Positions 25,929-35,260 are shown, counted from the first letter of the stretch. The stretch is DNA of 64,000 bases from Opitutaceae bacterium (GCA_028284235.1 JANQSC010000017.1:1-64000); one strand, 5' to 3'. Numbers and translations: made by a program. Notes: generated from the letters alone by a model not told the origin.

Positions 25929-27200
25929 CTGAGGCGCGTTCGGGCGTTTGCCTTCAACGCAATTCTGCTGTCAATCCTCACTGTCGCCGCTGAGGAACGG
26001 AACGAGTCGCGCCACCTCCACGAGGCGATCGACGCGCTCATGCTCCAGTTTCCCCGCATCAAAGCAGGTCAAGCGGACGTCCGCGTCACCGAAGAAGATA
26101 TCGCCTCCGCCCGTAGCGCTCGCCGCCCTCAACTCGGAGTCAGCCTAAGAGGAGGCGAAGAACGTTTTCGTAACACCGCCTCCAGCTTCGCTTTGGCGAA
26201 AACGGGATCCGCCTCCCTCGAAGCCAGTCAACTCATCTACGATGGAGGAGCCGCCCGCAGCCGTATCGACGAGGCTCGCGCCCTCAATCTCCGCGGCGCC
26301 GTCGATCTGGAAACCACGCGACAGTCGCTCGCGCTGGATCTCTCGCAAAATTTCGTCGATATCCTCAAATACCGCGCCCTGATCCAATTCGCCGAAGAAA
26401 GCGTCCGCATTCACCAAACCGCGCTCGAAAAGACCAACGAGAAATATGTCGCGGGAGCCGGCCCCCGAGCCGACGTCGAACTGGTCAACGCCCGCCTCGC
26501 CATGTCCGAGGCGACCCTCGAAGCCCGCCGCCGGCAGCTGTCCTACGCGGTCAACGCTTACCGCAAGTACACCGGTGAACAACCGGGAGATCTCGTCGAG
26601 CCTGAATATCCCGATTGGGCCCTGCCCCTTTCCATCGAAGAAGTCGATCTCGGGCGAAACCCGCGTATACAAGCTGCCCAAGCAAGCGTCGTGGCCAGCG
26701 AAGCCCGCCTACGGGGAGCGAAAAGCGCCTTCTCCCCCACGTTCAACCTGTTTGTGCAGAGCGACTCCACCGACAGCGCTCGCAGCGCAAACCGCGTCGA
26801 AGACTCCTCCGCTCTCATTGTCATGCAGTACGATCTGTTCGGCGGAGGCCGACGCAAAGCCGAATTGCAGAAAACCCGCTCCATCGTCGACCGTTCGCTT
26901 TTCGACTTGGAAGACGCGAAAACGGAAATCAGCGCCAGCTTCCTCAACGCTTGGAACGACTTGATAATCGCCGAGGAACGACTCTACCGGCTCGAAGCCT
27001 ATCGAGACTCGATGGAATCAGTTGTATCCGCATATCAACGACAATTCGAACTCGGCCAGCGCGCCCTGATAAACGTGCTCGACGTCGAAAACGAGCTCTT
27101 CTCCGCCCGCTCCTCAGTCGCGGAGGAAAAGTACAACCGCCTCCAAGCCGCCTACCGAACGCTCGCTGCAACTGGATCGCTTTTAGACACCATTCAGTAA
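25929..27200 (+). CDS. TolC-family outer-membrane efflux protein (LapE-like)
   Basis: Outer-membrane channel of a type I secretion system. From 26040 the frame carries the TolC repeats: coiled-coil helices and LEASQLIYDGGAARSRIDEARA, then in the second repeat VMQYDLFGGGRRKAELQKTRS. The frame is open back to 25869 and encodes a clear signal peptide (RRVRAFAFNAILLSILTVAA, about 25932-25991), but no ATG, GTG or TTG precedes it in frame. The coordinate given uses a CTG at 25929; the first ATG (26040) would lose the signal. Either an unusual start or a frameshift is present. It is first in the secretion operon. Confidence 0.75.
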   Translation: MRRVRAFAFNAILLSILTVAAEERNESRHLHEAIDALMLQFPRIKAGQADVRVTEEDIASARSARRPQLGVSLRGGEERFRNTASSFALAKTGSASLEASQLIYDGGAARSRIDEARALNLRGAVDLETTRQSLALDLSQNFVDILKYRALIQFAEESVRIHQTALEKTNEKYVAGAGPRADVELVNARLAMSEATLEARRRQLSYAVNAYRKYTGEQPGDLVEPEYPDWALPLSIEEVDLGRNPRIQAAQASVVASEARLRGAKSAFSPTFNLFVQSDSTDSARSANRVEDSSALIVMQYDLFGGGRRKAELQKTRSIVDRSLFDLEDAKTEISASFLNAWNDLIIAEERLYRLEAYRDSMESVVSAYQRQFELGQRALINVLDVENELFSARSSVAEEKYNRLQAAYRTLAATGSLLDTIQ

Positions 27201-27245
27201 CCCAACCGCAACCTGTCTATAAAACCAGCCACTCGACTTTCCAAA

Positions 27246-28127
27246 ATGGATACACCTGAACAACCCGCTCTTTCCCCTCTCGAATCCGATCTGCGCGTCC
27301 TCATCGTCGAAGACTCGAAAATCGAAGCCAAATTCACGGTCAACCTCTTGAAAAAAAGCGGTTACTCCGTCGTGTCCGATCGCGTCGAAACCGAAGAGCA
27401 AATGGTCGCGGCGCTCGACGAACACAAGTGGGACGTCATCATCTCCGACTACCAAATGCCCGACTTCGACGGCATGCGGGCCCTGAAAGTGTTCCAGCGC
27501 TACGACCTGGACATCCCCTTCATTCTCGTTTCCGGGAAAATCGGCGAGGAAACCGCCGTGGACCTCATGAAGATGGGCGCACACGACTACATCATGAAGG
27601 GCAATACCGCTCGTCTCGTGCCGGCCATCAAGAGCCAGCTCCAGGACGCAGCCAATCGACGCGAGAATCTCCGCCTCGAAAAGCGCGTTAAAGAAAGCGA
27701 AGCCCAGTACCGCGGCTTCTTCGAAAACGCCCACATCGGCATTTTCCGCTGCTCAGACCACGGCGCCCTCCTCGACGCCAACAAGCGGTTGGCCGAGTCG
27801 TTCGGCTACGAAAACACCCAGGAATTCATGAAAACCGTGGAAGTCCTTCGCCCCGAGATTCTCGAGGGCGACGGACGCAACGCCCGCTCCGCGCACCTAC
27901 TGGAATTCGCGGAACTCGACAAGCAAGTCGAAGCCACCTTCCACCGTAAAGACGGGTCCATTTTGGAAGCGAAAATAAACGTGTGGTCCATCCAGGAAGA
28001 CCCCGACAAGCCGGTTTATCTCGAAGGCGTCGTCGAGGACATCACCGAGCAAAAGCAATTGGAGCGCAAGCTCCGCGAAATGGAAGAACTCCACGAGTCG
28101 CTCATCGACCTAACCAGTAATTTGTAA
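27246..28127 (+). CDS. Response regulator with REC and PAS domains
   Basis: 293 aa. The REC domain (about 15-135) has LIVEDSK with acidic residues, the phospho-acceptor Asp in IISDYQMPD, and LVSGKIGEE in the Thr/Lys region. A PAS domain follows (about 148-280, EAQYRGFFENAHIGIFR to EDITEQKQLE), ending in a short helix. There is no DNA-binding, kinase or GGDEF/EAL output. It sits between the TolC and exporter genes; its stop overlaps the exporter ATG by one base, so it is made with the secretion machine and may sense or regulate it. Confidence 0.88.
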   Translation: MDTPEQPALSPLESDLRVLIVEDSKIEAKFTVNLLKKSGYSVVSDRVETEEQMVAALDEHKWDVIISDYQMPDFDGMRALKVFQRYDLDIPFILVSGKIGEETAVDLMKMGAHDYIMKGNTARLVPAIKSQLQDAANRRENLRLEKRVKESEAQYRGFFENAHIGIFRCSDHGALLDANKRLAESFGYENTQEFMKTVEVLRPEILEGDGRNARSAHLLEFAELDKQVEATFHRKDGSILEAKINVWSIQEDPDKPVYLEGVVEDITEQKQLERKLREMEELHESLIDLTSNL

Positions 28128-30358
28128 TGACCACCCACGCGAACAACCGAGTCGATTCTACGGCCTCAAAGCCACTGAATCGCATCGCCGACAAATCGGC
28201 CGACCCTCCCAAAGAGGACCCCTACGTCTTGGAGTCCTCCCGGGTTGACGATCCTCTCCTCGAATGCCTGGTCACGCTTGGGAAAATCCACCATCGCCCG
28301 CTGTCGAAAGAAGCGCTCGTAGCGGGAATGCCGCTCGTCGACAACCGCCTGACGCCCAAGCTATTTCTCCGCTCCGCATCCAACGCCGGCTTCTCCGCCC
28401 GCATCGTCAAACGCTCCTTCGACGCGATCCCTTCCCTCACCCTCCCGGCCGTTCTCATCCTCAAGGACAACCGAGCCCTAATCCTCGCTTCCAAAGACCC
28501 CAATGGCGAATGCCGCGTCGTTCTCCCGGAAACGGGGAGCGGTGAAACCACCGTATCCGCCGAGGATATTGAAAAAGACTACACCGGCGTATCCATTTTT
28601 ATAAAACCTGAATTCGATTTCGACGCTCGAGCCGATTCCAGCTCCGAAACCATCGACGCCAGAAACTGGTTCTGGGGAACGCTCTGGAAGTACCGCAAGA
28701 TCTACTCCAACGTCCTCCTCGCCGCCGTATTCATAAATGTATTCGCCATCGCCGGGTCGCTCTTCGTAATGAACGTATACGACCGCGTCATACCCAACAA
28801 CGCGATCGACACGCTCTGGGTCCTCGCCAGCGGGGTCTGTATCGTCTACATATTCGATTTCTTCCTCAAGTCGCTCCGCGGCATGCTCATCGACAAGGCC
28901 GGAAAGAACGCCGACGTGCTTATGTCGAGCTTCATCTTCCAGCGCATCATGGGCATCAAGATGCAGAGCAAGCCCAACTCGGCCGGCAGTTTCGCCAATC
29001 AGGTGAAAGGCTACGAGAGCTTGCGAGAGTTCTTCACCTCCGCATCGCTGACCACGCTGATCGATCTCCCGTTCGTCGCTCTGTTTCTCATCTTTATGGG
29101 CTACATCGCCGGCTGGATCGCGTTCATCCCCTGCGCCGCCATCGTCCTCATACTCGGGCTCGGAGCTCTCATGCACACGCCTTTGAAACGGGCCGCGGAA
29201 AAATCGCACGGCGCCTCCGCCCAGAAACACGCCATCCTCGTCGAAGCCATCAACGGGTTCGAAGCCATCCGCGGTCTTTCCGCGTCCGGCGGGTTTCAAA
29301 AACGAATGGAAGACTGCCTCGGTAAAACCGCCCGCAGCGAGGTCCTCTCGCGACGCTACTCCTCCATCGCCTCTAACTTCACGATCTTCGTTACTCAAAT
29401 GGTCTCCGTCGTTATCGTCGTCGTATCCGTATTCCGGATTCAGGCCGGCGACATGAGCATGGGAGCCCTCATCGGCTGCACCATTCTTACCGGCCGGGCC
29501 ATGGCGCCCATAGGACAAGTCGCCGCGCTCCTCTCCCGGCTGCAAGGATCCCTCGTATCCCTAAGCGGATTAAACGATTTAATCAAGTTGCCGCAAGAGC
29601 GCGAGGAAGGCCGCGAATACGTTCGCAAGCCGGACTTCGAGCCCCGCATCGAGTTCAACGACGTCACCTTTTCCTACACCCCGGAAAGCGCTCCCGCCAT
29701 CATCAACGCCTCATTCAGCATCGAGCCGGGCGAGCGGGTGGCCATCCTCGGCCGAGTCGGCTCCGGCAAAAGCACGCTCCTGCGACTCGTCCTCGGTTTC
29801 TATCCGTCGACTGGCGGCATGATCACCGTCAACGACACCGACATCCGCCAAATCGATCCGGCCGATCTCAGACGACGCATCGGCTACATCGGCCAGGACA
29901 ATCTCCTCTTTCAAGGCACCCTCAAGAGCAACCTCATGATCGGGGCGCCTTGGATGGACGAGCCAGCCGTGATCGACGCAGCGAAGCGTTCGGGAGTCGA
30001 GCGATTCGCTTCCAAGCACCCGCTCGGCTACGACCTGCAAGTAGGCGAACGCGGAGAACTCCTTTCCGGCGGCCAGCGGCAAGCGGTCAACATCGCCCGG
30101 GCCCTTCTCACCAAACCCAGCCTGCTGGTCATGGACGAGCCGACAAGCGCCATGGACGCCAACGCCGAGCGCGACTTCATCACCAACATGGAGCAGTACT
30201 CCAAAGAAGCCAACCGCACGCTCATCCTCTCCACGCACAAACCTTCCATGCTTAAACTGGCCGATCGCATCATCGTCATGGACCAAGGCAAAATCGCCGC
30301 CGACGGACCGAAAGCGGATGTCATGAGGCAGCTATCCGGCGGAGCCGGCAGAAACTGA
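28127..30358 (+). CDS. Type I secretion ABC exporter, LapB/HlyB family with C39-like domain
   Basis: 743 aa inner-membrane permease-ATPase. The N-terminal domain (about 35-165) resembles the peptidase C39 fold; DPLLECLVTLGKIHHRPLS is like LapB and lacks the peptidase Cys-His signature, so it is a substrate-binding C39-like domain. A six-helix membrane domain (about 190-470) follows. The ATPase has Walker A ILGRVGSGKSTL, signature LLSGGQRQAVNIARAL, Walker B LLVMDEPTSAMD and H-loop STHK. It overlaps the next gene by one base (TGATG). The exported protein is not recognisable in the window. Confidence 0.92.
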   Translation: MTTHANNRVDSTASKPLNRIADKSADPPKEDPYVLESSRVDDPLLECLVTLGKIHHRPLSKEALVAGMPLVDNRLTPKLFLRSASNAGFSARIVKRSFDAIPSLTLPAVLILKDNRALILASKDPNGECRVVLPETGSGETTVSAEDIEKDYTGVSIFIKPEFDFDARADSSSETIDARNWFWGTLWKYRKIYSNVLLAAVFINVFAIAGSLFVMNVYDRVIPNNAIDTLWVLASGVCIVYIFDFFLKSLRGMLIDKAGKNADVLMSSFIFQRIMGIKMQSKPNSAGSFANQVKGYESLREFFTSASLTTLIDLPFVALFLIFMGYIAGWIAFIPCAAIVLILGLGALMHTPLKRAAEKSHGASAQKHAILVEAINGFEAIRGLSASGGFQKRMEDCLGKTARSEVLSRRYSSIASNFTIFVTQMVSVVIVVVSVFRIQAGDMSMGALIGCTILTGRAMAPIGQVAALLSRLQGSLVSLSGLNDLIKLPQEREEGREYVRKPDFEPRIEFNDVTFSYTPESAPAIINASFSIEPGERVAILGRVGSGKSTLLRLVLGFYPSTGGMITVNDTDIRQIDPADLRRRIGYIGQDNLLFQGTLKSNLMIGAPWMDEPAVIDAAKRSGVERFASKHPLGYDLQVGERGELLSGGQRQAVNIARALLTKPSLLVMDEPTSAMDANAERDFITNMEQYSKEANRTLILSTHKPSMLKLADRIIVMDQGKIAADGPKADVMRQLSGGAGRN

Positions 30359-31602
30359 TGAGCCAAGAATCGAAATCCAAAAGCCCCTCCCAAGGGCAAA
30401 ACGAAGCCGTTCAGGCGGAAGACCTCGACTTTGTCGCGGACTGCAAAGCCGCCTTTCTCGAGGAGAAAATGCCCTACGCCAACGTGCTGCTCGTTACGGT
30501 CGTCGGGATCTTCGCCGCATTCTTGGTCTGGGCCCACCAGTCCCGCGTCAGCGAGCTCACCCGCGGGCAAGGCAAGGTCATCCCGAGTGGCAGCGTTCAA
30601 ATCGTACAGAGCCTCGAAGGCGGTATCGTGTCGGAACTGAGCGTTTCCGAAAGCGACCACATCCAAAAAGGAGCCGTGCTGGCAAAGCTCGACGACACCC
30701 TCCTCCGCGCATCGTATCGAGAAAGTCTGGTCGAACGCGACAACCTCGTAGCCAAAATCGCCCGGCTCGATGCGGAATCGCTCGAACAAAACTCGGTCAG
30801 CTTCCCCGAAGAACTGGTCGAAAATCGACCCGATCTCGTCGCGTCGGAATCGCTTCTCTTTCACACGCGCAGAAACCAGATAAACGGAAACCAAAGTCGA
30901 TTGGCGAAGAGTCTGGAGCTCAAACGCAAAGAACTGGCGATCACGCGCCCCCTAGCGGAATCAGGCGTTGTGTCCCAAGTCGAGCTCCTGCGCTTGGAAA
31001 CCATGGTGAACGATTTGGAAGGTCAAATCGAGCGCGGAAAATCTGAATACATGAACGAAGTCGTTTCGCAGAACAACGAGTTCAAAACGCAACTCAGCGC
31101 TCTGGAAGAAACGATTTTCGCCTACGAAGACAAGATCGAGCGGACCACGATCAAGGCCCCGCTCTCCGGCGTCGTCAACAAGATCCACATAAAAACCCTC
31201 GGAGGCGTGCTCCAGCCAGGCGCCCCGATCGTGGAAATCGTGCCCATTGAAAACAACTTGCTCGTCGAAGCGAAGATCAGCCCGTCCGACATCGCCTTCG
31301 TAAAACTGAAGCAAGAAGCGACCGTCAAGCTCACCGCCTACGACTACTCGATCTACGGCGGATTGAACGGCACAGTCGAGCGTATCTCCGCGGACACCTT
31401 CGTAAACGAGGAAGACGGGCAGAGCTACTACCACATTCTCGTTAGAACCGGCGAACGGTCATTGAAAACCAATGACGAGGAATTCGAAATTCTCCCCGGA
31501 ATGGTCGCCCAAGTCGACATCAAGACCGGCAAGAAAAGCGTCCTGGACTACCTGCTCAAACCGCTCTTCCGAGCGAAGATGAACGCGTTCACCGAGCGTT
31601 AG
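30358..31602 (+). CDS. Type I secretion membrane fusion protein, HlyD/LapC family
   Basis: 414 aa periplasmic adaptor linking the ABC exporter to TolC. A cytoplasmic N-terminus precedes one membrane helix (about 38-58). Then come the first lipoyl half (GKVIPSGSVQIVQSLEGGIVSELSV), long coiled coils (about 120-265), the second lipoyl half TIKAPLSGVVNKIHI, and a beta-barrel domain ending EILPGMVAQVDI. Order and length are standard for the family. It is the last gene of the secretion operon; its stop overlaps tail-to-tail (TTAG) with the VWA gene on the other strand. Confidence 0.92.
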   Translation: MSQESKSKSPSQGQNEAVQAEDLDFVADCKAAFLEEKMPYANVLLVTVVGIFAAFLVWAHQSRVSELTRGQGKVIPSGSVQIVQSLEGGIVSELSVSESDHIQKGAVLAKLDDTLLRASYRESLVERDNLVAKIARLDAESLEQNSVSFPEELVENRPDLVASESLLFHTRRNQINGNQSRLAKSLELKRKELAITRPLAESGVVSQVELLRLETMVNDLEGQIERGKSEYMNEVVSQNNEFKTQLSALEETIFAYEDKIERTTIKAPLSGVVNKIHIKTLGGVLQPGAPIVEIVPIENNLLVEAKISPSDIAFVKLKQEATVKLTAYDYSIYGGLNGTVERISADTFVNEEDGQSYYHILVRTGERSLKTNDEEFEILPGMVAQVDIKTGKKSVLDYLLKPLFRAKMNAFTER

Positions 31603-32702
31603 CGCCCGTAAATTCCCCCTCGCGGACCGTAAATAATCGTCGGTTCCCTGCGTGGTATGGGGGCCGGGTAACGCTGGTCGATTTGACGGCTTCGCGATTC
31701 CAAGCTCTCGCGTTCCAGTCCCACAAACGCTCCGCCGTGCTCGTAGGTGAGTTCCCGCATCAAAAAGGCGAATTTCAAACCAGACTGGCTCAATGACAAC
31801 GCATTGCGGATCAAGTTCGGAAAACCAATCGCGTTGATCACAGCCAAACGTTCGCCGTCTTTTCCTTTGTTCAAGCCGTCGAGCGTCTTCAGGACCGGCT
31901 CGGACCGCCCCGTGAACTCGTCACCGAACACGTAGATCCCCATCTTCATGTCCTCGTCGGTCGGATCCGACAAGTTCCGGATGGCTTGAGCGATTCCCGG
32001 GACTGGATTACTGTCGCTATGGTTCGGGTAGAGACGAACTGTCCGGACCATGTAGTCGCGCGTCTCGGGTGTATCCTCCATCCACTTATTTCGAATACCG
32101 CGGCCCATGATAAAATGGCCGTCGGCATCCAGTAGCTGGATACCTTTTACCTCAGGGTACGAATCCAGCGTCTCTTCAAACTTCTGAATCACGTAGCCCC
32201 ACACCAAGCTCGTACTGGGATCCCGCATACTTCCCGAGGTATCGATGACGAAGGCGATATGATTGCTCTCAACCGGGACGCCCACCGGAGAGGGCTCAAC
32301 CTCCTTTTGCTCGATCTCCGGATCCGTCTGCATCACCGCCAGGAATTCCTCTTCCTGCTCGATGTCGGTAATCAGCTTATCCTTGCTGAACTCCTTGTCG
32401 TTGATCTGCTGCTCCAACTTCGCGAGCATCGCGTCCAGGTCTTCCTCGACTACTTTCCGCTCCGCTTCCTTCGTCTCCTCCAAACTAATCAACGCGGCGG
32501 TTTCTTCGATCGCCATCTCGTACTCGTTCAACTGAAGCTGCCGCTGTTGAATCACGCGAACAAGAGCGACTCTCAAAATCGACTCCTCCTTCGTCTTCCG
32601 GCCCATGGTAATCACGAACAGCAAGATGATCGCTCCGAACCCGCAACAAATTACGTCCAGGAAGGAGAGACTGAAAACTTGTGTTGAGCGCTTGCGTTTC
32701 AT
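31599..32702 (-). CDS. Membrane-anchored VWA protein with ExbD-like helix and intact MIDAS
   Basis: 367 aa. A basic N-terminus precedes one membrane helix (about 9-31) with FSLSFLDVICCGFGA, whose Asp 16 sits where ExbD, TolR and MotB keep their ion-coupling Asp. A coiled coil follows (about 35-125), then a VWA domain with complete MIDAS start DTSGSM (154-159), so it should bind a metal and a protein ligand in the periplasm. The C-terminus is Arg/Pro-rich. The start at 32702 overlaps the previous stop by ATGA; this choice drops nine residues of the longer frame. It is last of four coupled genes. ExbD equivalence is inferred. Confidence 0.8.
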   Translation of the reverse strand: MKRKRSTQVFSLSFLDVICCGFGAIILLFVITMGRKTKEESILRVALVRVIQQRQLQLNEYEMAIEETAALISLEETKEAERKVVEEDLDAMLAKLEQQINDKEFSKDKLITDIEQEEEFLAVMQTDPEIEQKEVEPSPVGVPVESNHIAFVIDTSGSMRDPSTSLVWGYVIQKFEETLDSYPEVKGIQLLDADGHFIMGRGIRNKWMEDTPETRDYMVRTVRLYPNHSDSNPVPGIAQAIRNLSDPTDEDMKMGIYVFGDEFTGRSEPVLKTLDGLNKGKDGERLAVINAIGFPNLIRNALSLSQSGLKFAFLMRELTYEHGGAFVGLERESLESRSRQIDQRYPAPIPRREPTIIYGPRGGIYGR

Positions 32703-33763
32703 GTGTTCGGCCAGGATTTCGACGGGCACACCATCGCGCCGCCTTGATCATCCGCGAGTCGCCAGTAATGAACCGCGGCGCCCGGGTCATTTTTCATTGG
32801 ATACAACAAAACATTCACAGGCCCGTCGAATACGAGCGCTTTCTTGGCCACGCGGAACATATTGATCCGGTCATTCGACTCAAGTGGCTGCGACGCTTGG
32901 TAAGTGTCCGCGAGCGTAGGCAGTCCGTCTGTGATTAGCACGATACGATCCGGAGTGATCGGCAAGTCGTCCACCATGTCGAAGGCCTTCTCCAAGTTCG
33001 CGCCTTCCTGTGGCACTACCTTGTCCAATTCCTCAATCACCTCTTGAGTCAAATCGCGATCCATCGGATCGATCCACTCCGTTCCGTAGCCTACCTCGAG
33101 TGGAGTGATTTCATTGTTGAATAGGATTATCTTGTAGCGCGACTCCGGTTTGAGGTTGGCGATCATCCAGGTCATCCCCTGTTTGACTCGGCTCCACTTG
33201 GGGGCGTTGCGTTTCTCGTCGTCCGAATCCGACAGACGCTCCACCGCTTTCTCGTAAACGTCGTCCGTCATGCCGCCCGACGCCTCAATCAGAAAGAGGA
33301 CATTGTCGCCCTGGATATCGAATCCGGTCAAATACTGTCGCCGAATCGCGTTTGGAATCGGAATCGGCGGCTCCTCTTCCTGCATGGGCAGATTTTCCTT
33401 GTCGTCGAGTAGCTTCCCGAGCTCCTCTTCCATCGACGCGAGCTGGGAAAGAAGCAAGGCGAGTTCCTGCTCAAGCTCGGTCTGCATTTTCTTCTTTTTA
33501 ACCACTTCGACGGTCGCTTCGCGATTGCGTTTGCGGATCGTCGTCAACGAACGCTGGTTTTCCTTCAGCTGCTTGTCTTTAAGGGCGATGGAGCTGTTCA
33601 TCTCCCCGATGATCTCTTGGGTTTTGGCCTGCACGCGTTCAATGGCGTCGGCCTTCTTGCCCACAGTGAGAACGAAAAGCAGCAGCACTGCTCCAAAACC
33701 GCAGCAAATACAGTCCAGAAAGGACAAGCTGAATACTTCGGTTTCGCGTTTTCTTCGTTTCAT
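32699..33763 (-). CDS. Membrane-anchored VWA protein with ExbD-like helix and degenerate MIDAS
   Basis: 354 aa paralogue of the next gene: basic N-terminus, membrane helix with FSLSFLDCICCGFGA (Asp 17), coiled coil (about 40-125), then a VWA domain (about 150-350). The metal-site motif reads EASGGM (160-165) instead of DxSxS, so metal binding is probably lost or altered, while the later ITDGLPT strand is kept. It overlaps the intact-MIDAS gene by four bases and ends 23 bases after the Hsp70-like gene. The two proteins may form a heterodimer inside the ExbB-like channel; this is inferred. Confidence 0.8.
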   Translation of the reverse strand: MKRRKRETEVFSLSFLDCICCGFGAVLLLFVLTVGKKADAIERVQAKTQEIIGEMNSSIALKDKQLKENQRSLTTIRKRNREATVEVVKKKKMQTELEQELALLLSQLASMEEELGKLLDDKENLPMQEEEPPIPIPNAIRRQYLTGFDIQGDNVLFLIEASGGMTDDVYEKAVERLSDSDDEKRNAPKWSRVKQGMTWMIANLKPESRYKIILFNNEITPLEVGYGTEWIDPMDRDLTQEVIEELDKVVPQEGANLEKAFDMVDDLPITPDRIVLITDGLPTLADTYQASQPLESNDRINMFRVAKKALVFDGPVNVLLYPMKNDPGAAVHYWRLADDQGGAMVCPSKSWPNT

Positions 33764-33786
33764 AATCCTTCAGCCCCTATATCCAG

Positions 33787-35256
33787 TCAATCAATACAGT
33801 GAATGAGCAGTAGACGCTTCCGCGTCCCTTGCATTACAATTTCCAGGGAATCCCCCGCTTTTAAATTGCTCTCGCGCTCGGTTTCCAGCTCCGCTCCTTC
33901 TCCCGATTCAACCGTCCACTTCTCGTCGACCAATAAAAGTCGGCACAGTTCCAAGTCTTTGCCGGCGATATTGCGGTCCGCCACGAGATCGAAATCGTCA
34001 CTCTCGCCCACCCCAATGGAAAACGACGACTCGGTCAATTCGTACGCAAGCCCATCGCACACAATGTGGGTCGGACTCAGTGATCGCCCGTCCCTTCTCA
34101 CGCGGATGGTAGCGAACCGAGTCTTCGTCTCCGGCGAACGCGCCATCGGCGCCCCCAAAGAGGTAATCCCCCTCTCCACTCGAGTCTCCTCGATTCGCTC
34201 GGACACCTCCCATTCTTTGCCGTAGTTCGCAGCACCGAACGCCCCGCTCTCCGGCTGGAGCTCTTTCACGTGGCCGACACCCTGCGACACGATCGCGTTC
34301 TTTAATCCCTGTATGGCCACGGCCCGACCCGACAGAGCGATCTGAATCTCCTCGTTGCTACCCGCGAAATCGTTGACCGCCCTCAATATCAGCTGAGTCA
34401 TCGACTTTACCTGCGGAGCCAGTTCCATCGCCGCCATTTCCTTGGAAACGGTCATTTGGCGCGACTTTTCCCGCGTCGACACTTCAAGACTGGCCTCTTG
34501 CTCCCGGCCGAGATGAAATAGCATTTCGCGCGTTTGGATATGAAAGGCGCGCTCGATTTGACGGTCCTCGGTGATGTCGAACGACGTCTCCACCAAAAAC
34601 CGATTGGAGATCGACGTCGTGAAGCGCTCCAGCATCTTGCGAAATCCATGCTGGGGCAGCCGTGAAAAGTATACCCGCTCCAAACCGCTGTTTTTGTGGA
34701 AAACCGTTATGTGAGTCGCGTGGGAAAGGAGGTCCACATGGAATATTCGCTCCCCTTCCAGCACATTCCAAACGCCTTCGCTGTACAAAGCCGCCGCCGC
34801 CATGTCGACGATCCCCGCCACGGGGATTTTCAAGTCCGACAGGATACTCAGCAGCAACCCCAGACGGCTTTCCGACTTTTCGTTCTCCTCCAAATAGTGG
34901 CCCGGAACCGCGATCACAGCCCGGTCGATATCACCCACTTCAGTCACGATCTTGTCGGCGAGCTGCTCGAAGTACATGTAGGCCAATTGCGAATACATGG
35001 TACGACTGTAGTGGCCATCCAAATTGGTTCCTTGAAAAGAAAGATCGTCGATAAATTCGCTGCAAGTTCGACGCGGGTAGACGAAGGCCATCTCCTGGGC
35101 GGCCATTCCAAAAGTCAGCTCCCCGGCCCGAGCATACGCGTATGCCGGCAGATAGTCGCCATCGAGTTCCAAGGAAACCGCTCGCGAGGAGCCGTCTTCC
35201 TCGATCAAGACGGCGTTAACGCCGACGTCGCTCAGTTCTATTCCTAGAGTAGCCAT
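33787..35256 (-). CDS. Hsp70/actin-like ATPase-fold protein with C-terminal FHA-like domain
   Basis: 489 aa. Residues 1 to about 350 resemble the Hsp70/actin fold: LGIELSDVGVNAVLIEE (phosphate-1-like), IDRAVIAVPGHYLEENE (Hsp70 VPA-like), VDMAAAALYSEG (like EPTAAAL), and a phosphate-2-like strand FHVDLLSHATHITVF lacking the usual DxGGGT, so ATPase activity is doubtful. There is no Hsp70 substrate-binding domain. The C-terminus (about 385-485) looks like an FHA domain (SFSIGVGESDDFDLVADRNI) without the phospho-Thr-binding SRH. It starts 4 bases after the channel gene, in the same operon. Confidence 0.72.
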   Translation of the reverse strand: MATLGIELSDVGVNAVLIEEDGSSRAVSLELDGDYLPAYAYARAGELTFGMAAQEMAFVYPRRTCSEFIDDLSFQGTNLDGHYSRTMYSQLAYMYFEQLADKIVTEVGDIDRAVIAVPGHYLEENEKSESRLGLLLSILSDLKIPVAGIVDMAAAALYSEGVWNVLEGERIFHVDLLSHATHITVFHKNSGLERVYFSRLPQHGFRKMLERFTTSISNRFLVETSFDITEDRQIERAFHIQTREMLFHLGREQEASLEVSTREKSRQMTVSKEMAAMELAPQVKSMTQLILRAVNDFAGSNEEIQIALSGRAVAIQGLKNAIVSQGVGHVKELQPESGAFGAANYGKEWEVSERIEETRVERGITSLGAPMARSPETKTRFATIRVRRDGRSLSPTHIVCDGLAYELTESSFSIGVGESDDFDLVADRNIAGKDLELCRLLLVDEKWTVESGEGAELETERESNLKAGDSLEIVMQGTRKRLLLIHCID

Positions 35257-35260
35257 CTCT

